Shown in pieces: positions 28,301 to 39,165 of a stretch of 64,000 nt of DNA. The notes under the pieces are model-generated. The model was not told where the DNA came from and made no database searches. It saw only the letters and a program-made list of their open reading frames with translations. The stretch spans positions 186,001-250,000 of the forward strand of contig NZ_JAASAD010000002.1 of assembly GCF_012726175.1 (NCBI RefSeq), in the 5' to 3' direction. The translations under genes were made by a program, and so were the position numbers. How positions within the stretch are numbered: position 1 is the first letter of the stretch; every line of letters starts with the position of its first letter. This DNA is from Micromonospora sp. HNM0581. GTDB taxonomy: Bacteria; Actinomycetota; Actinomycetes; Mycobacteriales; Micromonosporaceae.

Positions 28301-30113
28301 GTCAACGCCGACGATCTTCAGATCAAGATGGCGCAGGGGGCCAAGCCCGGTGAGGGTGGACAGCTACCCGGCAACAAGGTCTGGCCGTGGATCGCGCGTA
28401 CCCGGCACGCCACCCCCGGTGTCGGCCTGATCTCGCCGCCGCCGCACCACGACATCTACTCCATCGAGGACCTCGCCCAGCTGGTGCACGACCTCAAGTG
28501 TGTCAACCCGTCCGCCCGCGTACACGTCAAGCTGGTCAGCGAGGTGGGTGTCGGCACCGTCGCCGCCGGGGTGGCCAAACTCAAGGCCGACGTCATCCTC
28601 ATCTCCGGTCACGACGGCGGCACCGGCGCGTCTCCGCTGAACTCGCTCAAGCACGCCGGCACGCCCTGGGAACTGGGGCTGGCAGAGGCACAGCAGACGC
28701 TGCTGCTCAACAGGCTGCGTGACCGGGTCACGGTGCAGGTCGACGGTCAGCTCAAGACGGGGCGAGACGTGATCGTCGCAGCACTCCTCGGCGCCGAGGA
28801 GTTCGGTTTCGCCACCGCGCCGCTCATCGTCTCCGGCTGCATCATGATGCGCGTCTGTCATCTGGACACCTGCCCGGTCGGCATCGCCACCCAGAATCCG
28901 GTGCTGCGCGAGCGCTACACCGGCAAGCCCGAGTTCGTGGAGAACTTCTTCCTCTTCCTCGCCGAGGAGATCCGCGGCTACCTGGCAGAGTTGGGTCTGC
29001 GCAGCATCGACGAGGCGATCGGGCGCACCGAGCTGCTCGACGTCGTACCTGCGGTGGAGCACTGGAAGGCAGGGGGGCTCGACCTCGGTCGGGTGCTGCA
29101 CCTGCCGGAACTGCCCGAGGGCGCCGCCCGGCGCGGGGTACGCGCCCAGGACCACGGCCTGCAGTTGGCACTGGACAACGAGCTGATCGCGTTGGCCGGC
29201 CCGGCGCTGCACGCCACCGGGCCGGACGAGCCGGTCCCGGTGGTGCGGGCTGACGTGGCGATCCGCAACGAGCACCGTAGCGTCGGCGCGATGCTCGGCG
29301 GCGAGGTCACCCGGCGCCATGGTGGTGCCGGTCTGCCCGCCGACACCATCGAGTTCACCCTGCGCGGCACCGCCGGGCAGTCCTTCGGTGCGTTCCTGCC
29401 ACGGGGCGTGACCCTGCGCCTGTACGGCGACGCCAACGACTATGTCGGTAAGGGCCTTTCCGGTGGCCGGCTGGTCGTCCGGCCGGACGCGGCGGCACCG
29501 TTCGTGTCCGCCGACGCCGAAGCGGGCCGCCGCGCCGAGGATCAGATCATCGCCGGCAACACGATCCTCTACGGTGCGACCGCCGGTGAGGTGTTTCTGC
29601 GGGGCCGGGTGGGCGAACGCTTCGCGGTCCGCAACTCGGGCGCGGTGACGGTAGTCGAAGGTGTCGGCGACCATGGTTGCGAGTACATGACCGGTGGCAC
29701 GGTGGTGGTGCTCGGTCCGACCGGCCGTAACTTCGCCGCCGGGATGTCCGGCGGGACTGCGTTCGTCTGGAATCTCGACCGGCGTCGGGTCAACACCGAG
29801 CTGGTGGACCTGTCCGCTCCGAGCGAGGCGGAACGGAACCGCCTGCACGAGTTGGTGCAGCGGCACTTCGCCGAGACCGACTCGGCGGTCGCGGAGCAGT
29901 TGCTCAAGCGTTGGCCGGAGGCGGTGGAGGAGTTCACAGCCGTGGTTCCCCGGGATTACCGCCGGGTTATGGAGATCATGCGGGCCGCCGAAGCCGCCGG
30001 CCAGGACGTCGACGACGCGGTGATGAGCGCCCTGACGGCACCGGCGCAGCCGGGCGTCGGCTCGTCCGCGTCGGTAGCGCTCGCCCCGCGGGCGGTCGCT
30101 CAGGAGGTGGCTC

Positions 30114-30121
<8 letters not shown>
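25400..30121 (+). CDS. gltB: Glutamate synthase large subunit GltB
   Basis: GltB hydrolyses glutamine and transfers the ammonia to 2-oxoglutarate. A protein of about 1,573 residues. The class II amidotransferase nucleophile is Cys34 in [11 protein letters not shown], implying cleavage of a 33-residue propeptide. The central and FMN-binding domains follow: the [11 protein letters not shown] substrate segment, [31 protein letters not shown], and the 3Fe-4S cysteines in [17 protein letters not shown]. The C-terminal beta-helix GXGXG domain closes it ([19 protein letters not shown]). GTG 25400 is chosen because AGGAGG precedes it; GTG 25382 is the longer alternative. It overlaps gltD by 8 bases. 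Confidence 0.96.
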
Positions 30122-31625
<1,504 letters not shown>

Positions 31626-31648
31626 CACCTGGTCGGGCCAGGCCCGGA

Positions 31649-31691
31649 CGAGGCCGTGTCCACGCGGGACGACCGCGCGGACACGGCCTCG
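31649..31691 (+). terminator. Terminator hairpin after gltBD
   Basis: CGAGGCCGTGTCC (31649-31661) pairs perfectly with GGACACGGCCTCG (31679-31691) over a 17-base loop, 23 bases after the gltD stop. No U-tract, as is common in high-GC actinobacteria. Confidence 0.8.
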
Positions 31692-31816
31692 CCGTATCCG
31701 GTGCCGTGTCGGCTATTCACTTTATCCAGCTGTTTCGATAGCATTACCGATCAGTAACAACCCTTGGCCACGCGCGCGGCTCTCGGGCTCCACCACCACC
31801 CCTGTGGAGGTCCGTC

Positions 31817-32617
31817 ATGCCACACCGTCCACTGGCCCGCGCCCTGACCGCGCTGGTCGCCCTCCTCACCGCTGCCGTGGGTGCGCTCGCCGTCCCCGGC
31901 GTCGCCCAGGCCACCGCCCCGATCCACTATGTCGCGATGGGCGACTCGTACTCCTCCGGAGTCGGTGCCGGACCGTACGATCTGTCCACCTGCCTGCGCA
32001 GCCAGAAGTCGTACGCCCCGCTGTGGGCCGCCGCGAACAACGTGACCAGCTTCCGCTTCCCCGCCTGCGGTGGCGCGGTCACCGCCGACGTGCTCAACAA
32101 CCAGCTCAGCTCGCTCGACGCCACCACCACCATGGTCACCATCACCATCGGTGGCAACGACGCCGGCTTCGCCGACGTGATGACGAGCTGTCGTTTCGGT
32201 AGCACCTCGACCTGCACCAACGCCGTCAACACCGCCAAGGCGTTCGCCACCGGCATGTTGCCGGCCCGGCTGGACCGAACCTACGCCGCGATCCGGGAAC
32301 GGGCCCCCAACGCCCGGTTGATCGTGGTCGGCTACCCGCGGCTGTTCGAGACCGGGTACTGCGGACTGCTGGCGATGAGCAGCCACAAGCGCACCCTGCT
32401 CAACGAAGCCGCCGACGTCCTCGCCAGCGTGACAGCCGCCCGCGCCGCCGCGGCCGGGGCCACCTTCGCCGACACCCGACCCACCTTCGCCGGCCACGGC
32501 GTCTGCGGTGCCAGGCCATGGATCCGTGACGTCACCGGGGTCATCGAGGCGTACCACCCGAACGCCGACGGCTACCGCCACGGCTACCTACCAGCGCTCA
32601 ACGCGGTCACCGGCTGA
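31817..32617 (+). CDS. Secreted SGNH/GDSL-type lipase/esterase
   Basis: A 266-residue exported hydrolase. A signal peptide spans about residues 1-34 (hydrophobic ALTALVALLTAAVGALAVPG, cleavage after AQA). Block I is MGDSYSSGVGAG with the catalytic Ser, block III is IGGNDAGF with the oxyanion Asn, and block V is AYHPNADGYRHGY with the catalytic His. Six Cys fit the disulfides of the Streptomyces secreted SGNH lipases. GTGGAGG precedes the ATG. It is monocistronic, with an AT-richer upstream region after the gltBD terminator. Substrate likely short to long acyl esters. Confidence 0.92.
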   Translation: MPHRPLARALTALVALLTAAVGALAVPGVAQATAPIHYVAMGDSYSSGVGAGPYDLSTCLRSQKSYAPLWAAANNVTSFRFPACGGAVTADVLNNQLSSLDATTTMVTITIGGNDAGFADVMTSCRFGSTSTCTNAVNTAKAFATGMLPARLDRTYAAIRERAPNARLIVVGYPRLFETGYCGLLAMSSHKRTLLNEAADVLASVTAARAAAAGATFADTRPTFAGHGVCGARPWIRDVTGVIEAYHPNADGYRHGYLPALNAVTG

Positions 32618-32779
32618 CCGCACACTGCGGCCGACGGTCCGGTCCGGGCCGTCGGCCGCGGTGCGTCCGCATCCGTCCGGGGCGGCGGCTCGACACGTCC
32701 GCTTCGGACACGTGCCGGTGTCGCCGCCGTCCGTTAGGGTTTCTGCGACCAGGCGGCGCTCGGCGGTGAGGGGCAGGGT

Positions 32780-35326
32780 GTGAGCAGGCTCGCGTCGGCG
32801 TACGAGCAGGCGGTCGCCGCTCACCGGGCGGCCCGCGCCCACCTCGAATCCGCCCGTACCGCGCTACGGGCCACCACACCATCCGCCCCGGTGGTCGACA
32901 CCGACCTGCTGACCCGGCTGGCCCGGGTCGGCGCGGAGCTGGCCACCCCCACACCGGGCACCCCACTGGCCCGCCGACCCGTCGCGGTACGCGTAGGTGA
33001 CGCCGTCACCCCCGACGGTGGCTTTCCCGTCCTGGTGCCGCTGGGTGCCGGGCACCACATGGCTATCGACGGGGACGCCCGTCACCCGGTGATCGCCGGG
33101 CTGCTACGGGCCCTGGTGCTGCGGCTGCTGGCCGCCGCCGCACCCGGCGGCGTCCGGGTCGTCGCGCTGGACCCGGCTGCCCTCGGCGCCACCTTCGGTC
33201 CCCTGCGAACGCTGTTCGACTCCGGCGCCGTCGCTCCGCCGGCCACCACCGAGGCCGAGGTCACCATCCTGCTCGACACCGTCGAACAGCACGCCCGGGC
33301 CGCGCGGCAGGCCGACCGGCCAGACCAGGACCTGCTGGTGCTCGTCGCCGCGTCCGTCCCCGCACCCCGCGAGGCAGCCCGGCTGGCCGCGCTCACCCAC
33401 GCCGGTCCGGCCGCCGCCGTCTGTGTGCTACTCGCCGGCTGGCCGCCGGCCGGGTCCGGGGAGTCGGCATCCCCGCTGGGTGCCACCACCATGCTGCGGC
33501 TGAGCGACGGCTACGCCTGGGTCGGCGATCCGCCCGGCATGCCGTTCAGCGCCGACGGCAGCGGACTGGCCGTGCCGGTGACCCTCGACGGCGACCCCCC
33601 GCCGACCTCCGTCGCCGCACTCGCCGCCCGTCTCGGCGAGGCGGCCCGGCGCGGCGAGGTGGTCGGCTTCGCCGACCTGCTGCCCCAGCGGCGCTGGAGC
33701 GTCTCCGCCCGGGCGGGCCTACGCACGGTGGTGGGCCGTGCCGGACGGGACCCGTTCGTCATGGGCTTCGACGACGCCACCCCGCACTGGCTGGTCGGTG
33801 GGCGTACGGGTGCCGGCAAGACGGTCTTCCTGCTCGACGTCCTGTACGCACTGGCCACCCGCTACTCGCCGGCCGAGTTGCAGCTTTACCTCCTCGACTT
33901 CAAGGAAGGGGTCAGCTTCACCGAGTTCGTGCAGACCGAACGCGACCCGTCGTGGTTGCCGCACGCCCGCGCCGTCGGCATCGAGAGCGACCGGGAGTAC
34001 GGCGTGGCCGTGCTGCGCGAACTGCGCCGAGAACTGCACCGCCGGGCCACCGTCATGAAGCGGCACGGCGTCACCAAACTCGCCGACCTGCCTGCCGACA
34101 CACCGGTGCCCCGGATCGTCGCCGTGATCGACGAGTTCCACGTGCTGCTCGCCGGCAACGACGCGCTCGCCCGCGAGGCGGTGGACCTGCTGGAGGAGTT
34201 GGCCCGCAAGGGCCGTTCGTACGGCGTACACCTGGTGCTGGCCAGCCAGAGCATGACGGGGATCGAGGCGCTCTACGGCCGCGCCGAGGCGGTCTTCGGG
34301 CAGTTCGCGCTGCGGGTGGCGTTGCCGGGTGGCGGGGGAGTGCTCGACCAGCTCAACGACGCCGCGACGACGCTGCCGGTGGGCGCGGCGGTGGTGAACA
34401 CCGCCGCCGGTGCGCCCGGCGTCAACACCGTGATCCGCTTCCCCGACGCGCACGCCGCGACCGACGAGTTGACCCGGTTACGCCACGAGCTGTGGCAGGC
34501 CCGGCCGGCGGCGGCCCGCCCGCCGGCGGTTTTCCGTGGCTACGAGGGCGCCCGCGTCGACGACGACCCCACCTTCACCGGGTTGCGTCCCGGCGGCCGG
34601 CGTCCCCTGGCACTGGTCGGCCGGACGGTGGACGTGGACGGCACCACCGCCTTGTTCATCATGGACACCGCTCCCGGTCGGCACCTGGCCGTGGTCGGCA
34701 CCTCACCTGCCGGAGCCGAGGTGCTGCGGGCGGCCACCCTCAGCCTGGCCCGACAGCATGCCGCTGGTGAGGCGGTGTTCGTGCTCGCCCCGCTGGTTGC
34801 CGCCGCCGACCCGGCCGCCGACGACACGGCGGCCACGTTGGCGACCGCCGGGCATCGGGTCGAGCGGCTCGACGCCGCTGACCTCCGTGACCGGATCGGC
34901 GCCCTCGCCACCGGTGTGGCGCAGCCGGGCGTGGTACCGCCAGTGCGCAGCTACCTGGTCGTGTTCGGGATGGACGCCGCCGCCGGCCCGCTCGGCGAGA
35001 GCGACCCGACGACGTTCCGCTCCGGCCACGACGACCTGCGGGTTCTGTTGCGCCAGGGGCCCGGGCACGGGGTGCACCTGCTCGGCTGGTGGCGCGGCCT
35101 GCGCCGGCTCGCCGACGACCTCGGCGGCACGCAGAACCGCGACGACGTCGCCTGCCTGGTCGCGCTGAACGTGCCCGGCGCCGACCTTGGTCTGCATCTC
35201 GGGGTGCACGACCTCGCGTACACCCCACGGGCGGATCGGGCGTTGCTGGTGGACCGGCACGACCAGCGGGTCCGGCTGATCGTGCCGTTCGCCCGTGACG
35301 GTCACCCCTCCGACGGGCAGGAGTGA
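32780..35326 (+). CDS. FtsK/SpoIIIE-type ATPase with tandem domains, one degenerate
   Basis: An 848-residue cytoplasmic ATPase without membrane helices. Residues 1-45 form a predicted coiled coil (SRLASAYEQAVAAHRAARAH). The active FtsK/SpoIIIE domain has Walker A GGRTGAGKTV near residue 342 and Walker B IVAVIDEFHVLL near 448, with LLDFKEGVSF and VLASQSM between and after. A second domain near residue 635 reads HLAVVGTSPAGAEVLRAA: the P-loop position is there but its Lys-Thr is lost. An active plus an inactive module recalls EccC of type VII secretion, but the N-terminal transmembrane region is missing. It is the first gene of a cluster with a membrane protein 3 bases downstream. Role unknown. 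Confidence 0.88.
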   Translation: MSRLASAYEQAVAAHRAARAHLESARTALRATTPSAPVVDTDLLTRLARVGAELATPTPGTPLARRPVAVRVGDAVTPDGGFPVLVPLGAGHHMAIDGDARHPVIAGLLRALVLRLLAAAAPGGVRVVALDPAALGATFGPLRTLFDSGAVAPPATTEAEVTILLDTVEQHARAARQADRPDQDLLVLVAASVPAPREAARLAALTHAGPAAAVCVLLAGWPPAGSGESASPLGATTMLRLSDGYAWVGDPPGMPFSADGSGLAVPVTLDGDPPPTSVAALAARLGEAARRGEVVGFADLLPQRRWSVSARAGLRTVVGRAGRDPFVMGFDDATPHWLVGGRTGAGKTVFLLDVLYALATRYSPAELQLYLLDFKEGVSFTEFVQTERDPSWLPHARAVGIESDREYGVAVLRELRRELHRRATVMKRHGVTKLADLPADTPVPRIVAVIDEFHVLLAGNDALAREAVDLLEELARKGRSYGVHLVLASQSMTGIEALYGRAEAVFGQFALRVALPGGGGVLDQLNDAATTLPVGAAVVNTAAGAPGVNTVIRFPDAHAATDELTRLRHELWQARPAAARPPAVFRGYEGARVDDDPTFTGLRPGGRRPLALVGRTVDVDGTTALFIMDTAPGRHLAVVGTSPAGAEVLRAATLSLARQHAAGEAVFVLAPLVAAADPAADDTAATLATAGHRVERLDAADLRDRIGALATGVAQPGVVPPVRSYLVVFGMDAAAGPLGESDPTTFRSGHDDLRVLLRQGPGHGVHLLGWWRGLRRLADDLGGTQNRDDVACLVALNVPGADLGLHLGVHDLAYTPRADRALLVDRHDQRVRLIVPFARDGHPSDGQE

Positions 35327-35329
35327 GGC

Positions 35330-36310
35330 ATGTCCACCTTCGACGAGTACGCGGCGCTGGCCCGCCACCTCGCCGTGCAGCTGCGCGCCGGGGAGCAGGG
35401 CGCCGCCGCCGAGGTCACCCGGCAGCGGGATCTGGGTGCGGCCGTGGAGTACCTCGACCGGCGGCTGACCGCCCAGAGGCAACGCCTCGACCATCTCGGC
35501 CGCACCATCGGCATCGCGCCGGCCGGTGCCGCGCCGAACGGCACCGCGCCGGCCGGTGCCATGCCGAACGGCACCGCGCCGGCCGGTGCCATGCCGAACG
35601 GCACCGCGCCGGCCGGTGCCATGCCGAACGGCACCGCGCCCGGTGGCTCGCCTTACGGTTCGCCCCCGACCGTGCCGCCGGTGTCGGGCCTGCCCGGTCG
35701 GCCGCCGAGTTCGCCCGGATACCCGGGCGGTGGGTGGGGACCGGGGACGGGGTCGGACGGCGGCGTAGCCGCCGCCCCGGGGCGGCCGGATGGCGGGGCG
35801 TACTCCCCGGTTGGTGTGGGACAGCCGGGCCCGGAGCTGCCGGCGGCGGTCAGCGCGACGGCGGCAGGGGTGCCGGCCCCTCGTGCGGTTGCGGCCGACC
35901 CGGCGACGGAGCTGGAGCTGGCCCGGCGGTGGGCCGACGAGGCGGACCGGCACGGACAGCAGGCCGAACTGCTCGCCCAGCGGCCGGCGCTGCTGCCGAC
36001 GTGGTCGTCGCGGGGCCGAGCGGTCGCCGTCTACGCCGGTGCCGCCGGCATCGCCGTACTGTTGTTGCTGGTCCTGACGGTCGGTTGGAGCCTCGGCGTG
36101 GTCGGGTGGGGCACCCTGCTCGCCTTGATGCTCGCCGGCCTGCCCGCCACGGCGCTGATCGGCGGTTGGTTGGTGCTCGGCCGCTGGGGGCGGCCGGCGG
36201 TCGGCACCGTCAGCCCGCCGCGCCACCCGGTCCTGGGTTTCCTGATCTGCTTCCTCGCGGTTCCCCTCGCCTACTGCGGCTACCTGCTGCTCTTCCGCGG
36301 CCTCCGCTGA
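35330..36310 (+). CDS. Membrane protein with a 10-residue tandem repeat, partner of the FtsK-like ATPase
   Basis: A 326-residue protein. Residues 1-60 are helical with a heptad-like pattern (FDEYAALARHLAVQLRAGEQ). Residues 63-102 hold four copies of the decapeptide APAGAMPNGT, followed by a Pro/Gly-rich linker to about 180. A helical segment precedes three C-terminal transmembrane helices (about 232-254, 258-282, 302-324). This is the architecture of a membrane anchor with a flexible cytoplasmic arm. It begins 3 bases after the ATPase stop, so the two are surely cotranscribed. I do not recognise the family. Confidence 0.8.
   Translation: MSTFDEYAALARHLAVQLRAGEQGAAAEVTRQRDLGAAVEYLDRRLTAQRQRLDHLGRTIGIAPAGAAPNGTAPAGAMPNGTAPAGAMPNGTAPAGAMPNGTAPGGSPYGSPPTVPPVSGLPGRPPSSPGYPGGGWGPGTGSDGGVAAAPGRPDGGAYSPVGVGQPGPELPAAVSATAAGVPAPRAVAADPATELELARRWADEADRHGQQAELLAQRPALLPTWSSRGRAVAVYAGAAGIAVLLLLVLTVGWSLGVVGWGTLLALMLAGLPATALIGGWLVLGRWGRPAVGTVSPPRHPVLGFLICFLAVPLAYCGYLLLFRGLR
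35516..35635 (+). repeat. Four tandem copies of a 30-bp coding repeat
   Basis: The unit begins GCGCCGGCCGGTGCC and occurs at 35516, 35546, 35576 and 35606. Copies 2-4 are identical; copy 1 has GCG where the others have ATG. Near-perfect DNA identity suggests recent expansion and possible copy-number variation between strains; the frame is kept because the unit is 30 bases. Confidence 0.95.
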
Positions 36311-36554
36311 CCCGGAGCGGTCGGGATTCGCGAACCGCCGCCGTGACGTCGACGGTGTGCGACACGGTGGTGGGCGTCGTGGCCCTGGCCCGGTGCCGTC
36401 ATCGGCGAACTCGGGATGCGGTCGATGTCGCGGGACGGCAACAGGATCACGGTGGCCGGCGGGTCGACTGGTCGCGGCAGGTGGCCGGATCTCGTACCCT
36501 CCTGTGTGGTTGCCGCTCGTACATACCTGTGCGGTGTGATCGTGGGGAGGGCGT

Positions 36555-36818
36555 GTGAGCGCAGCGGAGATGATCGCCAGGCTGGCGGCGGCGGCGCAGA
36601 AGTTGGACGAGGCGAAGGCGAAGACGGCGGCAGCGGCGCAGGACGCGGCCGAGGCCCGTCAACTCGTGGCGGGCGCCCTGCAGGGTGTCGCCGCCGGGCC
36701 ACTGATCAGCATGATCGACTCGTACCGTCAGGCGCTCGCGCAGGCCGCCCAGGGGCACGATCCCGCCCGGCAGCACGTCCAGGAGACGATCGCCAAGGTG
36801 CGCGCGCTCGGCAACTGA
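36555..36818 (+). CDS. Small all-helical WXG100-sized protein (DUF6244-like)
   Basis: An 87-residue, Ala-rich protein that looks like a two-helix hairpin: SAAEMIARLAAAAQKLDEAK continues into a long first helix, a break at AAGPLISMID, then a second helix YRQALAQAAQ. Size and shape resemble WXG100/ESX substrates, but there is no WXG turn. From memory it resembles the actinobacterial DUF6244 family. GGGGAGGG precedes the GTG start. It lies 245 bases after the membrane protein, so it may have its own promoter. It could be a substrate or partner of the FtsK-like ATPase; this is inference from context. Confidence 0.8.
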   Translation: MSAAEMIARLAAAAQKLDEAKAKTAAAAQDAAEARQLVAGALQGVAAGPLISMIDSYRQALAQAAQGHDPARQHVQETIAKVRALGN

Positions 36819-36836
36819 CCGGATGAGGGCGGTGGG

Positions 36837-37274
36837 ATGAACAGCGGTGAGGTGTGCGACGGCGCGGTGCTCGACGGTTTCCATGTCGGTCGGGTGCCGG
36901 CCGGTGTCGGCGACGAGACGTCGGACTTCGCTACCGAGTGGGACGACGTAAGCTTCGCCAGCCGGGTCTGGGAGCGGCAGACACCCGAGGGACACCGCGC
37001 GGATCTGCGGGTCCACGTGCTGCGCGGCGACCGGCTGGTCGACCTCACCGCGCTACGGGACTTCCTCTGCGAATATCACGAGCGTGACCCCGTGGGGTGG
37101 CACCTTCGCGAGTTCCAGCACGGATCCCGCGTCGGCCTGCACGACGAGGTGCAGGCGTTCTGGCTCGTCGAGCCAGGCGTCGCGGTCACCGTGCTGACCC
37201 TCCCGGAGTTCGGTGACGGGCTGCTGCCGTTCGCCCGGTCCATCCACACCGGCGACAGCGGCGCAGCGACGTGA
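36837..37274 (+). CDS. Uncharacterised 145-residue protein, last gene of the ATPase cluster
   Basis: Soluble alpha/beta protein, 145 residues, acidic N-terminus. Segments such as DLRVHVLRGDRLVDLTALRD, EYHERDPVGWHLREF and VAVTVLTLPEFGDGL suggest a compact domain. It follows the 87-residue helical gene by 18 bases and is probably cotranscribed with it. I do not recognise the family and no catalytic motif is visible. An ATPase-linked chaperone or adaptor is one possibility, by context only. Confidence 0.75.
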   Translation: MNSGEVCDGAVLDGFHVGRVPAGVGDETSDFATEWDDVSFASRVWERQTPEGHRADLRVHVLRGDRLVDLTALRDFLCEYHERDPVGWHLREFQHGSRVGLHDEVQAFWLVEPGVAVTVLTLPEFGDGLLPFARSIHTGDSGAAT

Positions 37275-37485
37275 CGAGGACGGCCGGTCACCGCGGTCTG
37301 GGCCGATCAGGATGCTGTCGCGGATTGCGGTGTGTCGGGGCTTCCCGGCTTCCGCAAGGGCCGTGATGCTGTAACTCGGGCGGCTGGGGTTGTAGAGCGG
37401 ATGGCAGCCGGGTAGGTCATCATGTGCAGATCAGCCGATGGTCCGGGTGCCGACCCGGCGGCCGTTCGTGGAAGTCGAGGATGGC

Positions 37486-38289
37486 ATGGAGTTCCTGACC
37501 AGTCCCGAGCTGTGGATCGCGTTCGCGACCCTGCTCCTGCTGGAGATCGTGCTGGGCATCGACAACGTCGTGTTCATCTCGATCCTGTCCGGCCGGTTGC
37601 CTGAGCATCAGCAGGCCCGCGCCCGGACGATCGGCATCTCGCTCGCCCTGATCACCCGCCTGCTCCTGCTGGCGTCGTTGTCCTGGATCATCGGCCTGAC
37701 CGCGCCGCTGTTCACCGTGCTGGGGCAGGAGATCTCCGGGCGTGACCTGATTCTTCTGCTCGGCGGGATTTTCCTGGTCGGCAAGGCGACGTACGAGATC
37801 CACGAGCATCTGGAGGGTTCCGATCACGGCCGCGAGAACGGCAAGGTGGTGTCCTTCGGCGCCGTGATCGCGCAGATCCTGGTGCTGGACGTGGTCTTCT
37901 CGCTCGATTCGGTGATCACCGCGGTCGGCATGGTCGACGAGCTCGCCATCATGATCGCCGCCGTGGTCATCGCGATGATCATCATGTTGGTGTCGGCCGG
38001 GGCGGTCAGCAGGTTCGTCAACCAGCACCCGACGGTCAAGATGTTGGCCCTGTCGTTCCTGCTGCTCATCGGAGCGAGTCTGATCGCGGAAAGCTTCGAC
38101 CAGCACGTCCCGAAGGGCTACGTGTACGGCCCGATCGCCTTCTCGATCTTCGTGGAGTTCCTCAACCTACGGGTTCGGGCGCGGCAGCGTCGTCAGCAGG
38201 AGAGGCAGCCGGTGCAGTTGCACCCGACGTACGTGAAGCAACGTTCGAACCGTCCGGAGTCGGAGTCTGAGACGACGCCGGCCGGCTGA
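37486..38289 (+). CDS. TerC-family integral membrane protein
   Basis: About 267 residues with seven transmembrane helices. TerC motifs are LEIVLGIDNVVFISIL in helix 1-2 and VLDVVFSLDSVITAVGM in the middle; the acidic residues in IDN and LDS are the proposed metal ligands. TerC proteins are linked to tellurite resistance and Mn(II) export during metallation of secreted proteins. I prefer the ATG at 37486 (MEFLTSPELW) with GAGG upstream; ATG 37438 is less likely. No manganese riboswitch was recognised in the 211 bases upstream. Confidence 0.9.
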   Translation: MEFLTSPELWIAFATLLLLEIVLGIDNVVFISILSGRLPEHQQARARTIGISLALITRLLLLASLSWIIGLTAPLFTVLGQEISGRDLILLLGGIFLVGKATYEIHEHLEGSDHGRENGKVVSFGAVIAQILVLDVVFSLDSVITAVGMVDELAIMIAAVVIAMIIMLVSAGAVSRFVNQHPTVKMLALSFLLLIGASLIAESFDQHVPKGYVYGPIAFSIFVEFLNLRVRARQRRQQERQPVQLHPTYVKQRSNRPESESETTPAG

Positions 38290-38303
38290 CCCGCGCCGAA
38301 CCT

Positions 38304-38338
38304 GACGCCGCACGCATCCGTCCGGTGCGTGCGGCGTC
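38304..38338 (+). terminator. Terminator hairpin after terC
   Basis: GACGCCGCACGCA (38304-38316) pairs perfectly with TGCGTGCGGCGTC (38326-38338) around a 9-base loop. A separate 14-base palindrome, CCGTCGTACGACGG, follows at 38338-38351. Confidence 0.85.
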
Positions 38339-38568
38339 CGTCGTACGACGGGAGGGCTGGCAGTGTCACGGCGGGTCCGATCCGGTGCGGCGCCGGGTCA
38401 GCCGGTCGGACGGCTTCGGGCGCGGTCCGACCGGCTGGTCGGGCATCGGAGAACAGGAGGCGCGGGGAGGATCGGTGGAGTGCCCGTACGACCGGATCGT
38501 TCGTGGGAGGCTGGACGGTACCGCCGCGTGCACCGTCCAACGTCGGCGGGCGGTGTGGAGGGGTAGGC

Positions 38569-38934
38569 ATGTCAGGGGAGCCGCAGGTCGACTTCGCGCT
38601 CGACACGTACGAGTGCATCGTGCTGTACCCGGGCGCCGCCGGCAGGGCGTTGCCGGCCGAGACCATCCAGCGGTTACAGGCCGAACATGCCCGGCACATG
38701 CAGGCGATGCAGCGGCGGGGCGTCATCCTCGTCGCCGGAGCGGTGGACGGCCAGGCCCGTGAACCGGACCCGCCGCTCGGGTTCGGTCTGGCCCGCACCG
38801 GGTCGGTCGACGATGTGCGTAGCGTGATGGAAGCCGACCCGGCGGTGCAGGCCGGCCTCTACCGGGTGGACGTGATGACCTTTCTTTGCCCGGCCGGCTC
38901 GCTGGAGTTTCCGCTGGTCAAGACGGAAAGCTGA
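38569..38934 (+). CDS. YciI-like domain protein
   Basis: A 121-residue protein of the YciI/YCGL ferredoxin-like fold: an Ala/Glu-rich helix after the first strand (ETIQRLQAEHARHMQAMQRR), then GVILVAGAVDG and a terminal LYRVDVMTFLCPAGSLEF. The histidine in AEHARHM is placed like the proposed active-site His. Biochemical role of most family members is unknown. The ATG at 38569 has GGAGGGG 7 bases upstream; the longer frame is rejected. Confidence 0.8.
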   Translation: MSGEPQVDFALDTYECIVLYPGAAGRALPAETIQRLQAEHARHMQAMQRRGVILVAGAVDGQAREPDPPLGFGLARTGSVDDVRSVMEADPAVQAGLYRVDVMTFLCPAGSLEFPLVKTES

Positions 38935-39158
38935 ACCAGTAGGTCCTGATCGGCACCGATTCGTCGACGGCTGTTGACCGGAGCGCCTCGCCGCGTCACG
39001 GCGCCGGGGCGTACGATTCCGGCGCGCGGTCGCTGTTGCCCGCCATCGACGTCCGGAGCGTCCCACGCTCACCGGCTGCGCGCCTGAGTCGCGCGCCGTT
39101 GGACACCAGTTCCCCGCTGCGCAAGGGGTCGGCCGGTGGTCCGATCCGGAGGAGAGAC

Positions 39159-39164
39159 TAGCCT
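39159..39164 (+). promoter_or_regulatory. Possible leaderless -10 box (TAGCCT) for pyk
   Basis: TAGCCT is 7 bases before GTG 39172 but only 1 base before ATG 39166. If this is the promoter, pyk begins at the GTG. Confidence 0.4.
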
Positions 39165-39165
39165 G

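Noticed and set aside
35516..35635. Regular 30-bp repeats resembling a CRISPR array
   Set aside because: The copies are directly contiguous without unique spacers, lie inside a coding frame and encode a decapeptide repeat.
32780..37274. A canonical ESX/type VII secretion locus
   Set aside because: No eccB, eccD, eccE, mycosin, PE/PPE or WXG motif is present and the ATPase has no transmembrane part; only a loose resemblance remains.
37275..37485. A manganese (yybP-ykoY) riboswitch upstream of terC
   Set aside because: The region was read for the conserved loop sequences and none was found.
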